The translations under genes were made by a program, and so were the position numbers. The notes beneath the pieces are model-generated. The model was not told the DNA's origin. It saw only the letters and a list, made by a program, of their open reading frames with translations, and ran no database searches. Of a stretch of DNA of 64,000 nucleotides, positions 47,301-60,600 are shown in pieces. The stretch is from Torreya grandis. Lineage: Eukaryota; Streptophyta; Pinopsida; Cupressales; Taxaceae. Location: positions 2,245,501-2,309,500 of the forward strand of contig JARHVA010000592.1 of the NCBI GenBank assembly GCA_037957365.1. The letters are read 5' to 3'. Each line of letters starts with the position of its first letter. Position 1 is the first letter of the stretch.

Positions 47301-48056
47301 ACGACTTCACTAGCCTAGGTAGCACCACCAATGCTAGAAGTATATAATCCGATCAAGTAGTGTGTTATAAAATAGATCGATTTGGATGATCGTATGTTAT
47401 TTGAAAACTTTGTCCAAAGTAATGTTAGATATATATTATCAGTTCATATGTTTGATTTGAATGTTGTGCGATATCATGTCAGAAACATATTTTCTTTATG
47501 ATACACGTCATGTAGTAAAAATATTATAATACATGATGTACTAGTATGTCTCTCTAGATTTTTGCATCGTTCTATCTACTTATCTCTAAACGGAGGGCCT
47601 AACTCTGATAGAGAATTATGCGAGAGATCCATGGTCCATGGTTGGTGTAAAAAAGTGTTCAGATGACGCTCTCCCTTCCCATTGCAATACTTATTTAGAG
47701 ATTACACTTGAGATTATCAGCGATACATGAGTTGGTTCGACTCGAACTCTAAAGAGGTTGGTATATATTTATTATATTAAGACTAAATAACTAAAAAATA
47801 TATAATTGCAATATTTGTATATATACTTGAACAACAATTGTTTTATTATGAGACCAGTTATGGCTGTCCTAATGTATTTACTTTCCTTGTAGTTGAAATA
47901 AGTTTATTGCAATCGATATTTGAGTCTGAAACTATTATTGTTTTAAGTTATTGATTGGTTAAGTTGTTGAGTATGTTTTTGAAGAATGAATGTAAAGAAA
48001 TTAATTTTTTTTAAAGATACTGCATTATTCTAAGTATAATTTGAGAGGTTGTTACA
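44400..48056 (+). repeat. Middle long LTR (3657 bp), shared by both units
   Basis: It aligns with 36115-39781 over its full length; start TATTACAACC, end GGTTGTTACA. It is preceded by a polypurine tract and followed by a primer site, so it belongs to both flanking units. The open frame 45387-45608 lies wholly inside the LTR and is Lys/Glu-rich by composition. Confidence 0.9.
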
Positions 48057-48131
48057 TGTGGTATCATAGTTTAGGCTTGAAATGTATAACTCAATGACTC
48101 TATTAACATTTTTATATTCTTAATTTCAATG

Positions 48132-49240
48132 AGAGAAAAATCGTGCAAACTAGAGCATTAAATGAGGGTCATTTGAATATTAATGACAACAACGCTCCTA
48201 ATGATCCTAACTTGATTACCATCGAGCATTCAACAAAGTTGGATCAGAGTCTTACAGTCATGAATGATACTGGGGATAATATCATAGCCCTAGAACAAGA
48301 AGTTCACAACCAAGGTGAGAAAGAAAATCAAGAAGTACCTATTGAGCACCCTATTAAATAGGAAAACTAGCAGGGTGTGAGAGCTCAGGTAGCTATAGAG
48401 TTATCTAAGGATATAATAAATGTGAGTCCACCTAAGTTTGACGGAACTATTCTAGGTAATGGAGTTGAAGCATGGTTGACAGAGATGAAGAATTATTTTG
48501 AGATTTGAAACTGCTCTAAAGTCACCAAAGTAGTTTGAGGAGCTTACCAGTTCGTTGGTAAGGCAGCTACTTAGTGGGCCAACAAGATGTAAATGAACCT
48601 TAACTCGACCACCACAACTTGAGAGCAATTTATGATTTTTTTTAGGTCATGATGGCTACCACAGCTATATTTTGATTAGAAGCTCATATATTTTTAGAAT
48701 CTAAGGCAGGGAGACTCATCAGTGAATGAGTACTGAGAGAAGTTCACCAAACTTCTGAAGTACTTACCTTAGTACCAAACTGATGAGAGGTTTAGAATCA
48801 AAAAGTTTATCATGGGATTAAAACCCCAGATTGGTGGTGAGGTAGATGTTCATGGACCTTCGACCATGGACTAAGTCTTCAAGAAGGTGGTGAAGCAAGA
48901 ACAGAAACTAAAATATCTTGCACAGATCAGAGAAAAGTTCAAGAGAAAATTTGAAAGTTCTAAGCCAACTTTCAAAAAGAAGAACTAGAAGCATATGAGT
49001 GGAGACTCCAGGGGGCATTCCAATAACAAGAATGCCAAATTCAACAATGGATCCGATATTAAGAAACCAGGTAATGGCTCCAAAGACAGTTTCCAAGAAA
49101 ACTCATAAACTGACAGGAAAGGTCTACCTAGCGGTTGTTTCAATTGCAAAGGAAACCATTATGTTCATGAATGTCTTCAGAAAAAGTCAAAGAACAAAAG
49201 TCATAATTCTTAGCAAAATAATTTTTAGCAGTGTATTCAT
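48132..49240 (+). pseudogene. gag of unit 2
   Basis: It is colinear with unit 1 gag. The frame 48143-48361 reads QTRALNEGHLNINDNN, then the same STKLDQ helix. The zinc knuckle is intact here at 49135-49173: C-F-N-C-x4-H-x4-C. Stops remain elsewhere, so the polyprotein is broken. Confidence 0.75.
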
Positions 49241-51454
49241 GTAGCAATTGATAATCGATAAGCCAAATTTCAAGCATCACCCATAGAGTTGTCAGGTATT
49301 TTGTTTGAACATCCAGTTTTTGTTTTGATAGATACATGGGCTACTAAATGTTTTATAGTTCTTAGAATGCTTATCAAGTTTCTTAGAATATCTAGATATA
49401 TGACAAATGCATGGTTAGTATAATATGGAAATGACTCAAAAGTCATTGTTGACAAGTGTTTAGTTGAAATAATAATTGAGTTCCCTAAATTTTCAATTGC
49501 AATGGATCTATATGTATCACCACTATGATCATATGACGTAATTCTAGGATTCAACTGGATTGATAAACACAAGGCCAAAATTAATTTCTATTTAAAAAAG
49601 TTGAATCTTGATGATTTTGAAAATCAAACACAAATTTAGGGTGAAAAGAGAGAGTTGCGACTTAGACAGATTTTTGCAATGCAACTCAAGAGGGCTCAAG
49701 CAAAAGGGTCCTAAACATTTATCATCAAGATAAATGAAATGAACATATGGAACCATCTCTAGAAGATTATCTTTTTTTTTAATTATTTTCATGATGTGTT
49801 TCCAAAAGAATTACTGAGTTTGCCTCCTAAATGTGAGTTTAATATCTCTATCGACATCATACATGGATCAGAACCAAAATCTAAAGCACTCTATAGGATG
49901 GCAACCACTAAGTTGGTTGAATTAAAGGCTCAAATCCATGAACTATTATCCAAGAGATTGATTAGACCTAGTGTGTCACCATGGGATCCACTAGTTGTTT
50001 TTATAAAAAAAGGATAGAACTCTTTGACTCTACATTGATTACAAAATGTTGAACAAGGCAACTATCAAAAACAGGTATCCACTACTTCGTATAAATGATA
50101 TTTTTTATCAAATAGAAGGAGCAACAGTCTTTTATAAGATAGATTTTAGAGAAGGATATCATTAGTTAAAAATTTAGGATGAGAATACTATGAAAACAAC
50201 TTTCAAAACTCATTATGGGCATTATGAGTTAATGATGTTACCCTTTGGGTTGACCAATGCGCCAGCAACATTCATGAATCTCATGAACGGTGTATTTAGA
50301 TATTATTTAGATCACTTTGTTTTGATCTTTTTGGGTGACATTCTTATATATTCTAAGAATGAAGAGGAGCACCTACAGCATTTGAAACTGATTCTGCAAT
50401 GGTTTCAAAAGCACACGTATGGTAAGTTGTTTAAGTTCATATTTTTTTAAGAGAATAATATATACGGCATATTATTTCTATAGATGTTATTTTTATAGAT
50501 CTATCTAAGATAAGAGCCATTATGGAGTGGCCAACATTGATAAATGTGTATGAGGTAAAGAGTTTCATGGAATTAGCAAGCTTTTTTAGGAAGTTTATTT
50601 TGAACTTTTCCAAGATAACTAATCCAATTACCTCCTTGCAACAAAAGAACTAAAAATTTATATGGTCAAATAAGTGTGAAGTAGCTTTTCAAGAATTGAA
50701 AAGAATACTTACATCATCACCAGTGTTAAGAGTTTTTTATCCCAATGATAAGTTTTCAATGATTACAAATGCATTAGGGAAGGTTTTAGGAGAATTCCTT
50801 ATGCAAGATGATGTTGTAGCGGCTTTTAAATCAAAGAAGTTGAAAATTCATGAGGTAAATTATGCCCCTTGTGATCTTGAACTTGAAGCAATAATTCATG
50901 TTTTGTAAGTTTGATGACATTATTTGTTGGTAAAACCATTTGATTTCAAGATTGATAACTTGGGACTCAAGTATATCTTCACCCAACCAAATTTGAATGC
51001 TCATCAGAGATGTTGATCAAAGTTTCTATTCGACTATGACTTTGATATAAATTACATGAAAGGTAAAGAGAACAAAATAACAAATGATTTGAGTCGTAGA
51101 AGGTACATAATAACTATAGCTAATATCATGAGTACTTATAAGGATCATACGGTTAAGTTCTCACTAAGAGACGAATAATATGAACATGTCAGAAAAGTAT
51201 TGACTAATAATGCTAAGAATCCTCAATATAAAAGATTCAATTTTGATCGTAATGGTATTCTACATTTAAATGGGAGGATGTATGTGCCAAATTGATTGAA
51301 ACTAAAGGCTATAGTATTGAAGGAGTTACACAATGCCCCATATTCAAAATATCCAAGAGTAACCAAGCTCATGTCAGAGCTTAGACCTATATACTTTTGA
51401 AAAGGAATCAAGAAAGATGTGACAAATTTTGTGTCACATTGTCTGAAATGTTAG
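49241..51454 (+). pseudogene. pol of unit 2 (protease, RT, RNase H, start of integrase), cut by copia-2
   Basis: Protease reads D-T-W-A at 49331-49342. RT runs from about 49890 with LVELKAQIHELLSKRLIRPS, then FKTHYGHYELMMLPFGLTNA (50197-50256). The catalytic F-L-D-D reads F-L-G-D at 50328-50339. RNase H (50696-51110) keeps the EVNYAPCDLELEAI helix. Integrase is present only as far as its zinc-binding segment ending near 51450, where copia-2 begins. The integrase core, polypurine tract and first ~375 bp of the third LTR are missing on the far side. Confidence 0.8.
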
Positions 51455-52129
51455 TGTTAAGGTATGGAGCTAAAAGCTTCACCCATGAGCGAGTGCAGAA
51501 GTTGCAAGAATCACACAGTCACCGATGATGGTCAGAAATGGACCAGAGGTGGCTAACGTCGGTAGTAAATCAACCGACATCGATCATAGGTAGACTGGCA
51601 GGAACCAACGTTGGTCACCTGTGTGTCCAAAATGCTATTTCTGTGGCAAAATAGAATGTTTGCATGAAAAATATAACTGTTGGTATTGAGTCCGCATTTC
51701 TATTTTAAGTAGGACTGATTTGAGCCCTTGATTAGGAGGTGCATCTAATGGTTGTGATTGTATTCTCATGAATCCCTAAAGTTATATAATAGGGATAGAT
51801 CTTCATAGCTTGTTGGACAATACTATAGAAGTAGAATACATTTGTATATGTATATCAATCTAGGTTGTTGGAGTTGATTGTAATTGAGAGAGAGAACTCT
51901 TGAGGGAAAGAGATCTGGTAAGAGATCTGTACATCTGAGAGATGTGTGAAAGAAAAGAAGTTTCTTCAATTGTAATTCTTTCTGTAAAGAGTTTAATACA
52001 AGTTTTCAGGGTGGCTTCTTGTATCTCTTGTTCTTTGTTATTTCTGATTGTAGTTACTTATCTATCTGATTTAATTTTGCATTTAATTACTTTCATATAG
52101 TAATCAATTTTGTTGGTTGATCCACAACA
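51455..52129 (+). repeat. Left LTR of copia-2 (675 bp)
   Basis: It starts TGTTAAGG and ends CCACAACA. U3 octamers start at 51555 (AACGTCGG), 51576 (GACATCGA) and 51607 (AACGTTGG), again 21 and 31 bp apart, with C-to-T type decay of the cores. The TATATAA box is at about 51784. Confidence 0.88.
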
Positions 52130-52131
52130 AG

Positions 52132-52148
52132 TGGTATCAAAGCTCAGG
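52132..52148 (+). other. Primer-binding site of copia-2
   Basis: TGGTATCAAAGCTCAGG begins two bases after the LTR; initiator tRNA-Met type with small changes relative to copia-1. Confidence 0.8.
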
Positions 52149-52229
52149 TTGACTAACAGGTGTTTCAAATCTGTTTAGTGTGTATTGATTACAGGGTACT
52201 CAGGGATTTCTATTTGAGTGGGAGAAGCA

Positions 52230-55200
52230 ATGACAAAAAAAATTAAACTGAGAATGGAGAAGTTCAATGGCAAAAATTACCAATTATGGAGAATGCAGAT
52301 AGAAGATTATCTGTATTAGAAAGATCTCTACTTACCGTTAGGTGGAGTTTCAAAGAAGCCCATAGACATGAAAGATGAAAAATGGAAAGTTCTTGATAGA
52401 AAGGCTCTTGGATCTATAAGATTGAGTCTAGCATCTACTGTGATATCTAATTTATCACAGAAAAAGTCAACGATAGAATTAATGACTACTTTAACAAATT
52501 TATATGAAAAACTCTCAGCTTCAAATAAGGTATATCTTATGAAGCAGTTATTTAATTTGCAAATGCAGGAAGGTGGATCTGTATCTAATCATCTAAATGA
52601 CTTTCATGAAATTGTAAATCAATTAAATTCAATCAAAGTAGTTTTTGATGATGAAATTAAAGCTCTATTAATTTTATGCTCTTTATCTAAGAGCTAGCAT
52701 AGCTTAGTAATGGCAGTTAGTAATACTGCATCTGCTTCAAATATTTTAAAAGTAGATGATGTTAGTGTAATCTTGAATGAAAAAATTTACAGAAAAAACA
52801 CAGAAGAAACATCAGGGAACGCTTTAAATTTTGAGAGTAGGAGAAGGCAAAAAGAGAAAAGCAAGAAAGGGAGATCAAGGTCTAAGTCAAAGATGAGAGG
52901 TAGATCCAAATCTAGAAATGGCAGGAGGATAACCTGCTGAAATTGTGAAAAGCTAGGGCATATAAGCAAAGATTGCTGGTCAAAACCTAAAGAGGACAAT
53001 CAGCATGAAGGTAACGAAAAAGCAAAAGTGGTAAGTATTGTTGCACAAGATGCTCTTATATTCTCTTTGCATAATAATATAGAATCTTGAGTTTTAGATT
53101 CTAGTGCCTCTTTTCATGCAACTCCAAATAGAGAATATTTTAGTGACAATGTCTATAGAGATTTTGGAATAGTTTATTTAGGGGATGATGAGCCTTGTAA
53201 AATTATTGACAAAGAAAAAGTGCAGCTGAAAATATAGAATGGCAACACATGGGTGTTGAGAGATGTCATGCATATTCCCAGTCTGAAGAAGAATCTGATT
53301 TCTGCAAGAAAGTTAAGGGATGAGGGTTGTACAGTAACTCTCACAGCTAAATCTTGGAAGGTTTTTAAAAGTGCACTTGTATTGGCTAAAGGTAAGAGAG
53401 TAGGTACTCTCTATTTATGTAATTATATTACTGATAATTTTTCTTCTGTATTATCTACTTCAAATGTAGATGCAAAGTTGTGGCACCAGAGGCTTGGCCA
53501 CATGAGTGAGAAGGGAATGACAATTCTTAAGTCAATAGATAAGCTTTCAAATTTGAAAAGCATAGATCTGGATTTTTGTGAGCACTGTATTTTTGGGAAA
53601 TAGAAGTGAATGAGTTTTCTCAAGACTGGGTCAACAAAGAAGAAGCACAAGTTGGAGCTTGTTCACATAGACGTGTGGGGACCGGCTCAGGGTGCTTCTA
53701 TTGGAGGATCACAGTACTATATTTTTTTCATAGATGATACTACAAGAAAGGTATGGGTCTATTGTATAAAAAAAAAATCTGATGTTTTTGACACGTTTAA
53801 GATTTAGAAAGCTATGGTTGAGAATAAAACAGGCAGGAGATTGAAATGCCTGAGATCTGACAATAGTGGTGAATTTTGCAGCGATAAGTTCAACTGGTAT
53901 TGTTATATGCATGAAATACGCAAGCAAAAGACGGTTTCAAAGACACCTCAGCAAAATGGAGTTGCTGAAAGAATGAATAGAACAATAATGAAACGTGCAA
54001 GGTGTATGAGATTGCATGTTGGTTTGCCCTTATAATTTTAGGCAGAAACTATGGATACTGTAGTTTACTTAATTAACAGAAGACCCTCTACAACTCTGGA
54101 TGATGGAATTTTAGAAGAAGCATGGACAGGTAAAAAGATAGATCTCTCATTTCTCAAAGTTTTTGGTTGTGAAGCCTTTATGCACGTTGATAAGGAAAAT
54201 AGAAAGAAGCTGGATGCTAAGTCTATGAAGTGCACATTCATTAGTTATGGCTCTGTAGATTTTGGATTCCAGTTTTAGAATCTAAAAACTAACAAGATAA
54301 TTAGGAGTCGTGATGTTGTTTTCAATGAGAAAGTGATGTATAGTGATCAACTCAAGAAGCTGAATCAATCTGAGCAGAGCAATAGAGAATTAGACAAGGT
54401 GACGATCTAAAATGAGCTCGCGAGAGAGAATAATCACAGATAGAAAAACACAGAGACCAACATCGGTCAGGGCAGAACCGACGTCGACCATACAGGAATC
54501 GATAACGGTCATACAGAAATTGATGTCGATCAGAAGGAACCGACGTCGACCAGTTACAGACCTAGAAGTGACTGAGGTCGATCACTGTTAGAGAATTTGA
54601 GTGAACATCGTTTTGTGAATGAGTCTCAGACGCCCATCAGGAGGTCAGAAAAGATAAGTAAACCTCCGATTCGATATTCCCATTCATTATTCTATTTATT
54701 GCTTACTGATGGTGGAGAACCAGAGAGTTTTGATAAAGCAATACAGGTAGAATTCAAGAGTCAGTGGGAGCTAGGCATAAATGAAGAAATTGATTCCTTG
54801 AAAGAGAACCAAATGTGAGATTTAGTTGAGTTGCCAGCAGGAAAGAAGACACTAAAGAATAGATGGATCTACAGATTGAAAAAAGGTGAGAATGGACAGA
54901 TGAGATATAAGGCCAGGTTGGTAGTGAAAGGATTTGCACAAAAATCAGGGATTGATTTTGGTGAAATTTTTTCTCCTGTTGTTAAAATGACTTCTATACG
55001 GACTGTACTGTCTTTAGTTGTTATTGAAGATTTGCATCTTGAGCAACTTGATGTTAAGACAGCATTTTTTCATGAAAATTTGGATGAAGAAATATATATG
55101 GATCAGTTGAAAGGATTTGAGGTCAAAGGTAAGGAGAAACTTGTATGCAGATTGAAGAAAATTTTGTATGGTCTCAAGCAAGCTCCTAGACAATGGTATT

Positions 55201-56269
55201 TGAGATTTGACAGGTTTATGACTGGCATGGTTTTAGGAGATGTCAATTTGACCATTGTATGTATTTTAAGAGATTGGATAATGATAGATATATTATTCTA
55301 TTGTTGTATGTAAATGATATGCTGGTTGCAGGATCACACATGTAGGATATCTCTGAGCTTAAGGTGAAATTAGCTCACATATTTGCCATGAAAGATTTGG
55401 GAGCAGCAAAGAAAATCTTTGGCATGAATATTAAAAGAGACATGAAAAATCATAGGTTGATTTTATCTCAAGAGGATTATGTGAACAAGGTGTTGAAACG
55501 GTTCAATATGCAAGATGCAAAACTGGTAAGCACACCTATGGCTGGACACTTCAAGTTGAGTAAAGAACAGTGTCTTAATTCACATGATGAGGTAGAGTAC
55601 ATGAAAAAAATTCCATATGCTTTCGCAGTAGGAAGCTTAATGTATGCAATAGTATGTACTAGACCAGATATTGCCCAAGCAGTGGGAGTTGTAAGTAAAT
55701 ATATGGCCAATCCAGGGAAGGAACACTGAAAAGCAGTTCAGTGGATCCTTAGATATCTGAGAGGGACCAGCAGTAGGTATTTGTGCTATGGTGGGTCGAA
55801 CACTTCTCTACATGGTTATGTAGATTCAGTTATGGCAGGTGATTTGGATGGCAGAAGAAGCACCACAAGATATATTTTCACTGTTGGTGGAATGGCAGTT
55901 AGCTAGATTTCAAAGTTGCAGAAGGTTGTTGCCTTGTCAACTACAGAAGCAAAATATATTGCAGTCACAGAGGCTAGCAAAGAGATGATATGGATGACAC
56001 GGTTTATGGAAGAGCTTGAAAAGGAGCAAGAGAGTTGCAGACTATATAGTGATAGTCAGAGTGCAATTCATTTGGCTAAGAATTCAGCCTTTCATTCAAG
56101 AACCAAGCACATACAGCTTAGGTAGCACTTCATTAGACAGGTATTAGAGGATGGTGAGTTAACGCTGGAAAAGATCCATACAGATAAGAACCCTGCTGAT
56201 ATGTTAACCAAGCCAATAACAAAAAAGAAGTTGAATCTTTATTCAACTTTTGTTGGTCTTCATGATTGA
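52230..56269 (+). pseudogene. gag-pol of copia-2
   Basis: The frame opens at the ATG at 52230 and ends at the TGA at 56267-56269. gag has the same early stop as copia-1 (TAG 52317-52319). The zinc knuckle 52935-52976 is C-stop-N-C...H...C. Protease reads D-S-S-A-S near 53099-53113. Integrase (about 53460-54280) keeps the HVD-type, RSDNSGEF and GVAERMNRT motifs. A coding array follows (54459-54549). RT (about 54650-55730) has LGAAKKIFGMNIKRD, absent from copia-1, and Y-V-N-D at 55307-55318. RNase H (55916-56269) shows STTEAKYIAV and LYSDSQSAIHLAKN. Stops and frameshifts, for example near 55225, prevent translation. Confidence 0.85.
54459..54581 (+). repeat. Coding-region GACGTCG array of copia-2
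   Basis: Octamers start at 54459, 54480, 54501, 54522, 54542 and 54574, with the same 21, 21, 21, 20 and 32 spacing as copia-1. Individual motifs differ (AACATCGG, GACGTCGA, GATAACGG, GATGTCGA, GACGTCGA, GAGGTCGA). The identical layout means the array was present in the common ancestor of both copies. Confidence 0.75.
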
Positions 56270-56342
56270 GTTTGAAGATGGAGGAGCTAGAAGTTGTTGC
56301 TGTACAGGTACCAGTGTAGCTGTTTATCTCCAAGTGGGAGAT

Positions 56343-56920
56343 TGTTAAAATATAGAGCTAAAAGCTTCACCCATGAGCAAGTGCAGAAGTTGCAGGAATC
56401 ACACAGTCATTGATGACGGTTAGAAATGGACCAGAGGCAGCCGACGTCGGTATTAAATCGACTGACGTCGGTCACATGCAGACTGGCAGGGACCGACGTC
56501 GGTCACCTGTGTGTCCAGAATGCTATTTCTGTGGCAAAACAAAATGTTTGCATGGAAAGTATAACTTTTGGTATTGAGTCCGCATTTCTATTTTAAGTAA
56601 GATTGATTTGAGCCCTTGATTAGGAGGTGCATCTAATGGTTGTGATTGTATGCTCATGAATCCCTAAAGTTATATAATAGGGATAGATCTTCATAGCTTA
56701 TTGGACAATACTGTAGAAGTAGAATACATTTGTATATGTATATCAATCCAGGTTGTTGGAGTTGATTGTAATTGAGAGAGAGAACTCTTGAGGGAAAGAG
56801 ATCTAGTAAGAGATCTGTACATCTGAGAGAGGTGTGGAAGAAAAGAAAATTTTTCAATTGTAATTCCTTCTGTAAAGAGTTTAATACACGTTTTCAGGGT
56901 GGTTTTTTGTATCTCTTATA
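56343..56920 (+). repeat. Right LTR of copia-2, truncated
   Basis: It starts TGTTAAAA and follows the left LTR to about 56920. U3 octamers are all GACGTCGG, at 56443, 56464 and 56495, the best preserved set in the window. The last ~100 bp of the LTR are missing. Confidence 0.85.
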
Positions 56921-57655
56921 TCAGGGTGGTTTAATACAAGTTTATCGCAAGGTTTAATAAATGATCTTAGGGTAAGCTACACAAAATCCCTTCTTTTCTT
57001 AGAGGGAGCGTGCAACTAATACTAATGCAAATGAGGCATGTACCACATATCTCAATTACAGCTAGCAGATGCATCACTGTCTGAAATGGATCAAATGAGA
57101 TAATGGAAGCAAGAACCAGTTAAAAACTCAGTCCTAGCCATGATATCAGTGTTCACCATTGTTAATCGACCCTCGTCAAAATCTAAATATGTACTAACTT
57201 CATCTCTTAAAGAGTAATCAAGTACAAATCAGAGCCCAACAAGGTATCCCACACAAACATCATAAGAACATTGTCCTCTATTTGATCAAGTGGTTTTAAT
57301 AATTTCTCATGATAAGGAGTAAATAAAAAAATTTAAAAAATGTCACTTAAACCCAATAATTCTATCATATAGAATACTGAGATTGACATGAAGGGTTCAA
57401 GTAACAAGGGGCTTCGTGCTTCAATCTTCAATATATTGACTTATGAATACCCTTCTTCCTCGACCCTCTTCAAAGAGACCTCAAAATTCAAGGCTCAAGG
57501 AACTCATCACCCAAACCTAAGGATACTTCATCAAGTCACTGTTCAACTCTAACCAAACTATTCAGATCAAAAGAATAAGTAGAAGCTCATTGCATTCATA
57601 TGCATTATGCAATAGATTATTTACATTATACAATTTCCTATTATAAAATTATGAG
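56921..57655. other. Filler sequence at a deletion between copia-2 and the third long LTR
   Basis: 56921-56959 repeats scrambled pieces of the LTR just upstream (TCAGGGTGGTTTAATACAAG and GGTTTAATA), a typical mark of template-switching end repair. The following ~700 bp match nothing else in the window and have no supported gene. The junction replaces the copia-2 LTR end, the rest of unit 2 and the first ~375 bp of the third LTR. Confidence 0.6.
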
Positions 57656-60600
57656 TTAAATGTTATATGCATAACATGTTTTAAATCTTAGTACGTATTA
57701 TATAAATCTTGTTGTGATTGTATTTTGTATGTAGATTTAGTTCTTAACATGCATAAGATTATATAAGATTCTTTACTTATAATTGTCTAGATTTTCAAGA
57801 ATAAATCGAACAAATAGATATTTTATTGCTATATAAATACTAGTTATTGTAGATACTGTTGTTTTGCAATAAGAATCAATTATTGACTTAATATCAATTA
57901 GTTAAATAAATAATTATCCTTGCTATAATTCCTTTCATCAAATTTTAATTATTTTATAGCACTGACCTTGAGTTAAGACAATCTAAATTTAGTCTTGAAA
58001 ATATATGCATGAAATTACATTAAAAGTTAGAAAATGGTTATCATTATTTTATCGATCAACTTAGCCTTAAGTTTTATGATTATTTAGAGAACTATTGGAT
58101 AAAGAGCTATATGAAAAATATGCATGAAACTAAGTAATAGACTTGAAATTAGATATCAATATTTTAATTATCAAACATAACTTTATGTTTAAAAAAACTT
58201 GAGATATGAGGTGTAATGATATTTTATATGCTTAATATTAAACTAGAAAAGGGAGAATTATAGTGAATAGGAAATTAAGATGCCACACAAAAATGGGAGA
58301 TAATTTTATAAATTTATGGGGGGAGTTTGAAAGAGGATACGGACAAAAAGAGGAGACAAAGGTGAATTTTGGGAGATAGAAGAAAGAAGATATGGGAAAG
58401 AAGCAAGCAAGAGAATTTGAAGAGAAGTTGGAGGAAGCAAGAGATAACTAGATGTATTATTTTCAAGCAAATCTATACCATGTCAGTTTTGTATTATTTT
58501 TCTGTGTGTATTGTTTGATGAGTACAAGTTTTAACCCATCCATAATAAAACACTTTGTATAGCAAATTTAGATTATCCATAAGAAAGCGTGTTATGTTAT
58601 GCAATGTTTTATATATTTTATTGGCTGAAATTTTATGTCCATGAGTAGCGTCTCGCATAAATAGCGACTTGTAATATATTCTTGACTACATCTATGTATA
58701 TTTATAACGAAGCAACCTTTTTATATTATTTATTGAAAGAATTTAATAACTACGTTATCTTTTTATAGCAATGCTTTACCTTTTGTCAGCGTCAAACATC
58801 CATAGGGTGTATCTGATAGGAATATATTGAGCAACATCTTAATTTCTGGTCAGCATTCAATACTCCATGTGGCTGCATTTGAATTGATATTGGACAACAT
58901 TTTAGTTTAGGACTGAGTTTTAATTGAACAATGCTTAAACTATGGACTGTTAACTACCTTTTATATCTGCCCTTTAAATGAAATTGATCCATATAGAAAT
59001 GTAATGAATTGATAGATATCATTGCCAACGTCATAATATAGACGGATTTAATCTATATAGGCATGTATCTTGGATAAGCAAAATTCTACCATATAAATGA
59101 AATCGATCCATCTAAAATAACTTAGCAAATTAATAAGAGTGGTAGCGTCATAATACATGTGCTAGAGTCCTATCATTTTGTATAGCATCTTAAATTTTAG
59201 GATTGTGTTTAGATCTAATATGAGAATTTTTCCTTTCAAATTCAATCAATCCATTTAAATTTTTTGCAAATTGAAGAAACATTAATTGATAGTGTTTCAA
59301 TATATAATCCTGAGCAGCGTTTTTAATACATAATTGTGTTTTTATAGATTGTGTATCAATTATTCGAGCAACATTTAAAAATAATAGATTGTCTTATTAT
59401 ATATGTGGGCAACGTTTATTATAATAGACTGAGTTTTAATATTTTTGGCAATGTATTATTTATAATGGACTACGTAGTTATCCATACATCCGAGTTATGC
59501 TTTTTAATCTATTGATTGCATTTTATTTATATAAAATGGTGTTTCTAAATATAGTTGGTGTTCTTTAGAGCCCAAGTTGCAATGGAGAAATATTTAAAAC
59601 ATTATTGATTGCACATGGGTATTAAATTCTATGTATGAATTATGTTTAAGGATAATATATTAATAATATTTATATTACGAGAAGTATGTAGGGATAATAC
59701 CTTAAGATCATTTGAGAAAAACTTAGTTTTGATTTATGACATAATATATGTCTAAGAGAAACTTGCAAACTGATTTACAATTAAATGCTTTGATATATTG
59801 TTCAACTTAGAAATGATAGATTATTATTATTTGGGCATACTTGTTTCATAGTAGAAAAATGCAATTTATAAAATTAGTTGTGATAGCACCAAAACTATAA
59901 TTTATGTAAACAAATATGTTCCTTGTTTTAAAAAGAGGAATTGTGATACTTGTTTGAAGCATACTCGGATGGTATGAATGTTGAATACAATGTTTTGTTA
60001 TATATTGTTATATATGTAATAATAGCACGTTTTAGATTTTATGATATGCATTGATAGATAAATGTATGGTGATGATTGTTCCATTCCTAGCATAAGAAAA
60101 TTTTGATTGAATCTTTTAAGTTTTATACTATGATATATATGTTTATATTAGATTCCGCATTGATGATGCTAAGTAGGGAGTGAGACAAACTTCACTATCC
60201 TAAGTAGCACAATCAATGCTGAAAGTAGATAATCCGATCAAATTATGTGTTATGAAATTGATTGATACGGATAATCGTATGTTATTTGAAAACTTTGATC
60301 AAAGTAATGTTAAATATACATTATCATTTCTTATGTTTAATTTGCATGTTGTATGATATCATGTTAGAAACATATTTTATTTATGATACACATCATGTAG
60401 TAGAAATATTACAGCACACGGAATACTAGCATGTCTCTCTAGATTCCCGCACCGTTCTAGTTACGTATCCGTGAAGGGAGGGTTATTGTCTGATACAAGA
60501 TTGTGTGGGGATCGATTGTTTGTGGTTGATATGAAAAAACATTCGAATGATGCTCTGTCTCTTCACTCCAGTGCTTACTTGGAGACTACACTTGAGATTA

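Larger units (their letters stand above)
51455..56920 (+). mobile_element. copia-2: Tork/Tnt1-like element inserted in unit 2, right LTR truncated
   Basis: It is the same family as copia-1: left LTR, primer site, gag, protease, integrase, array, RT, RNase H and right LTR all align. The left border is at TGTTAAGG (51455), after GTTAG. The right LTR stops at about 56920, some 100 bp short of its expected end, so the target duplication cannot be checked. It retains an RT segment that copia-1 has lost. Confidence 0.88.
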
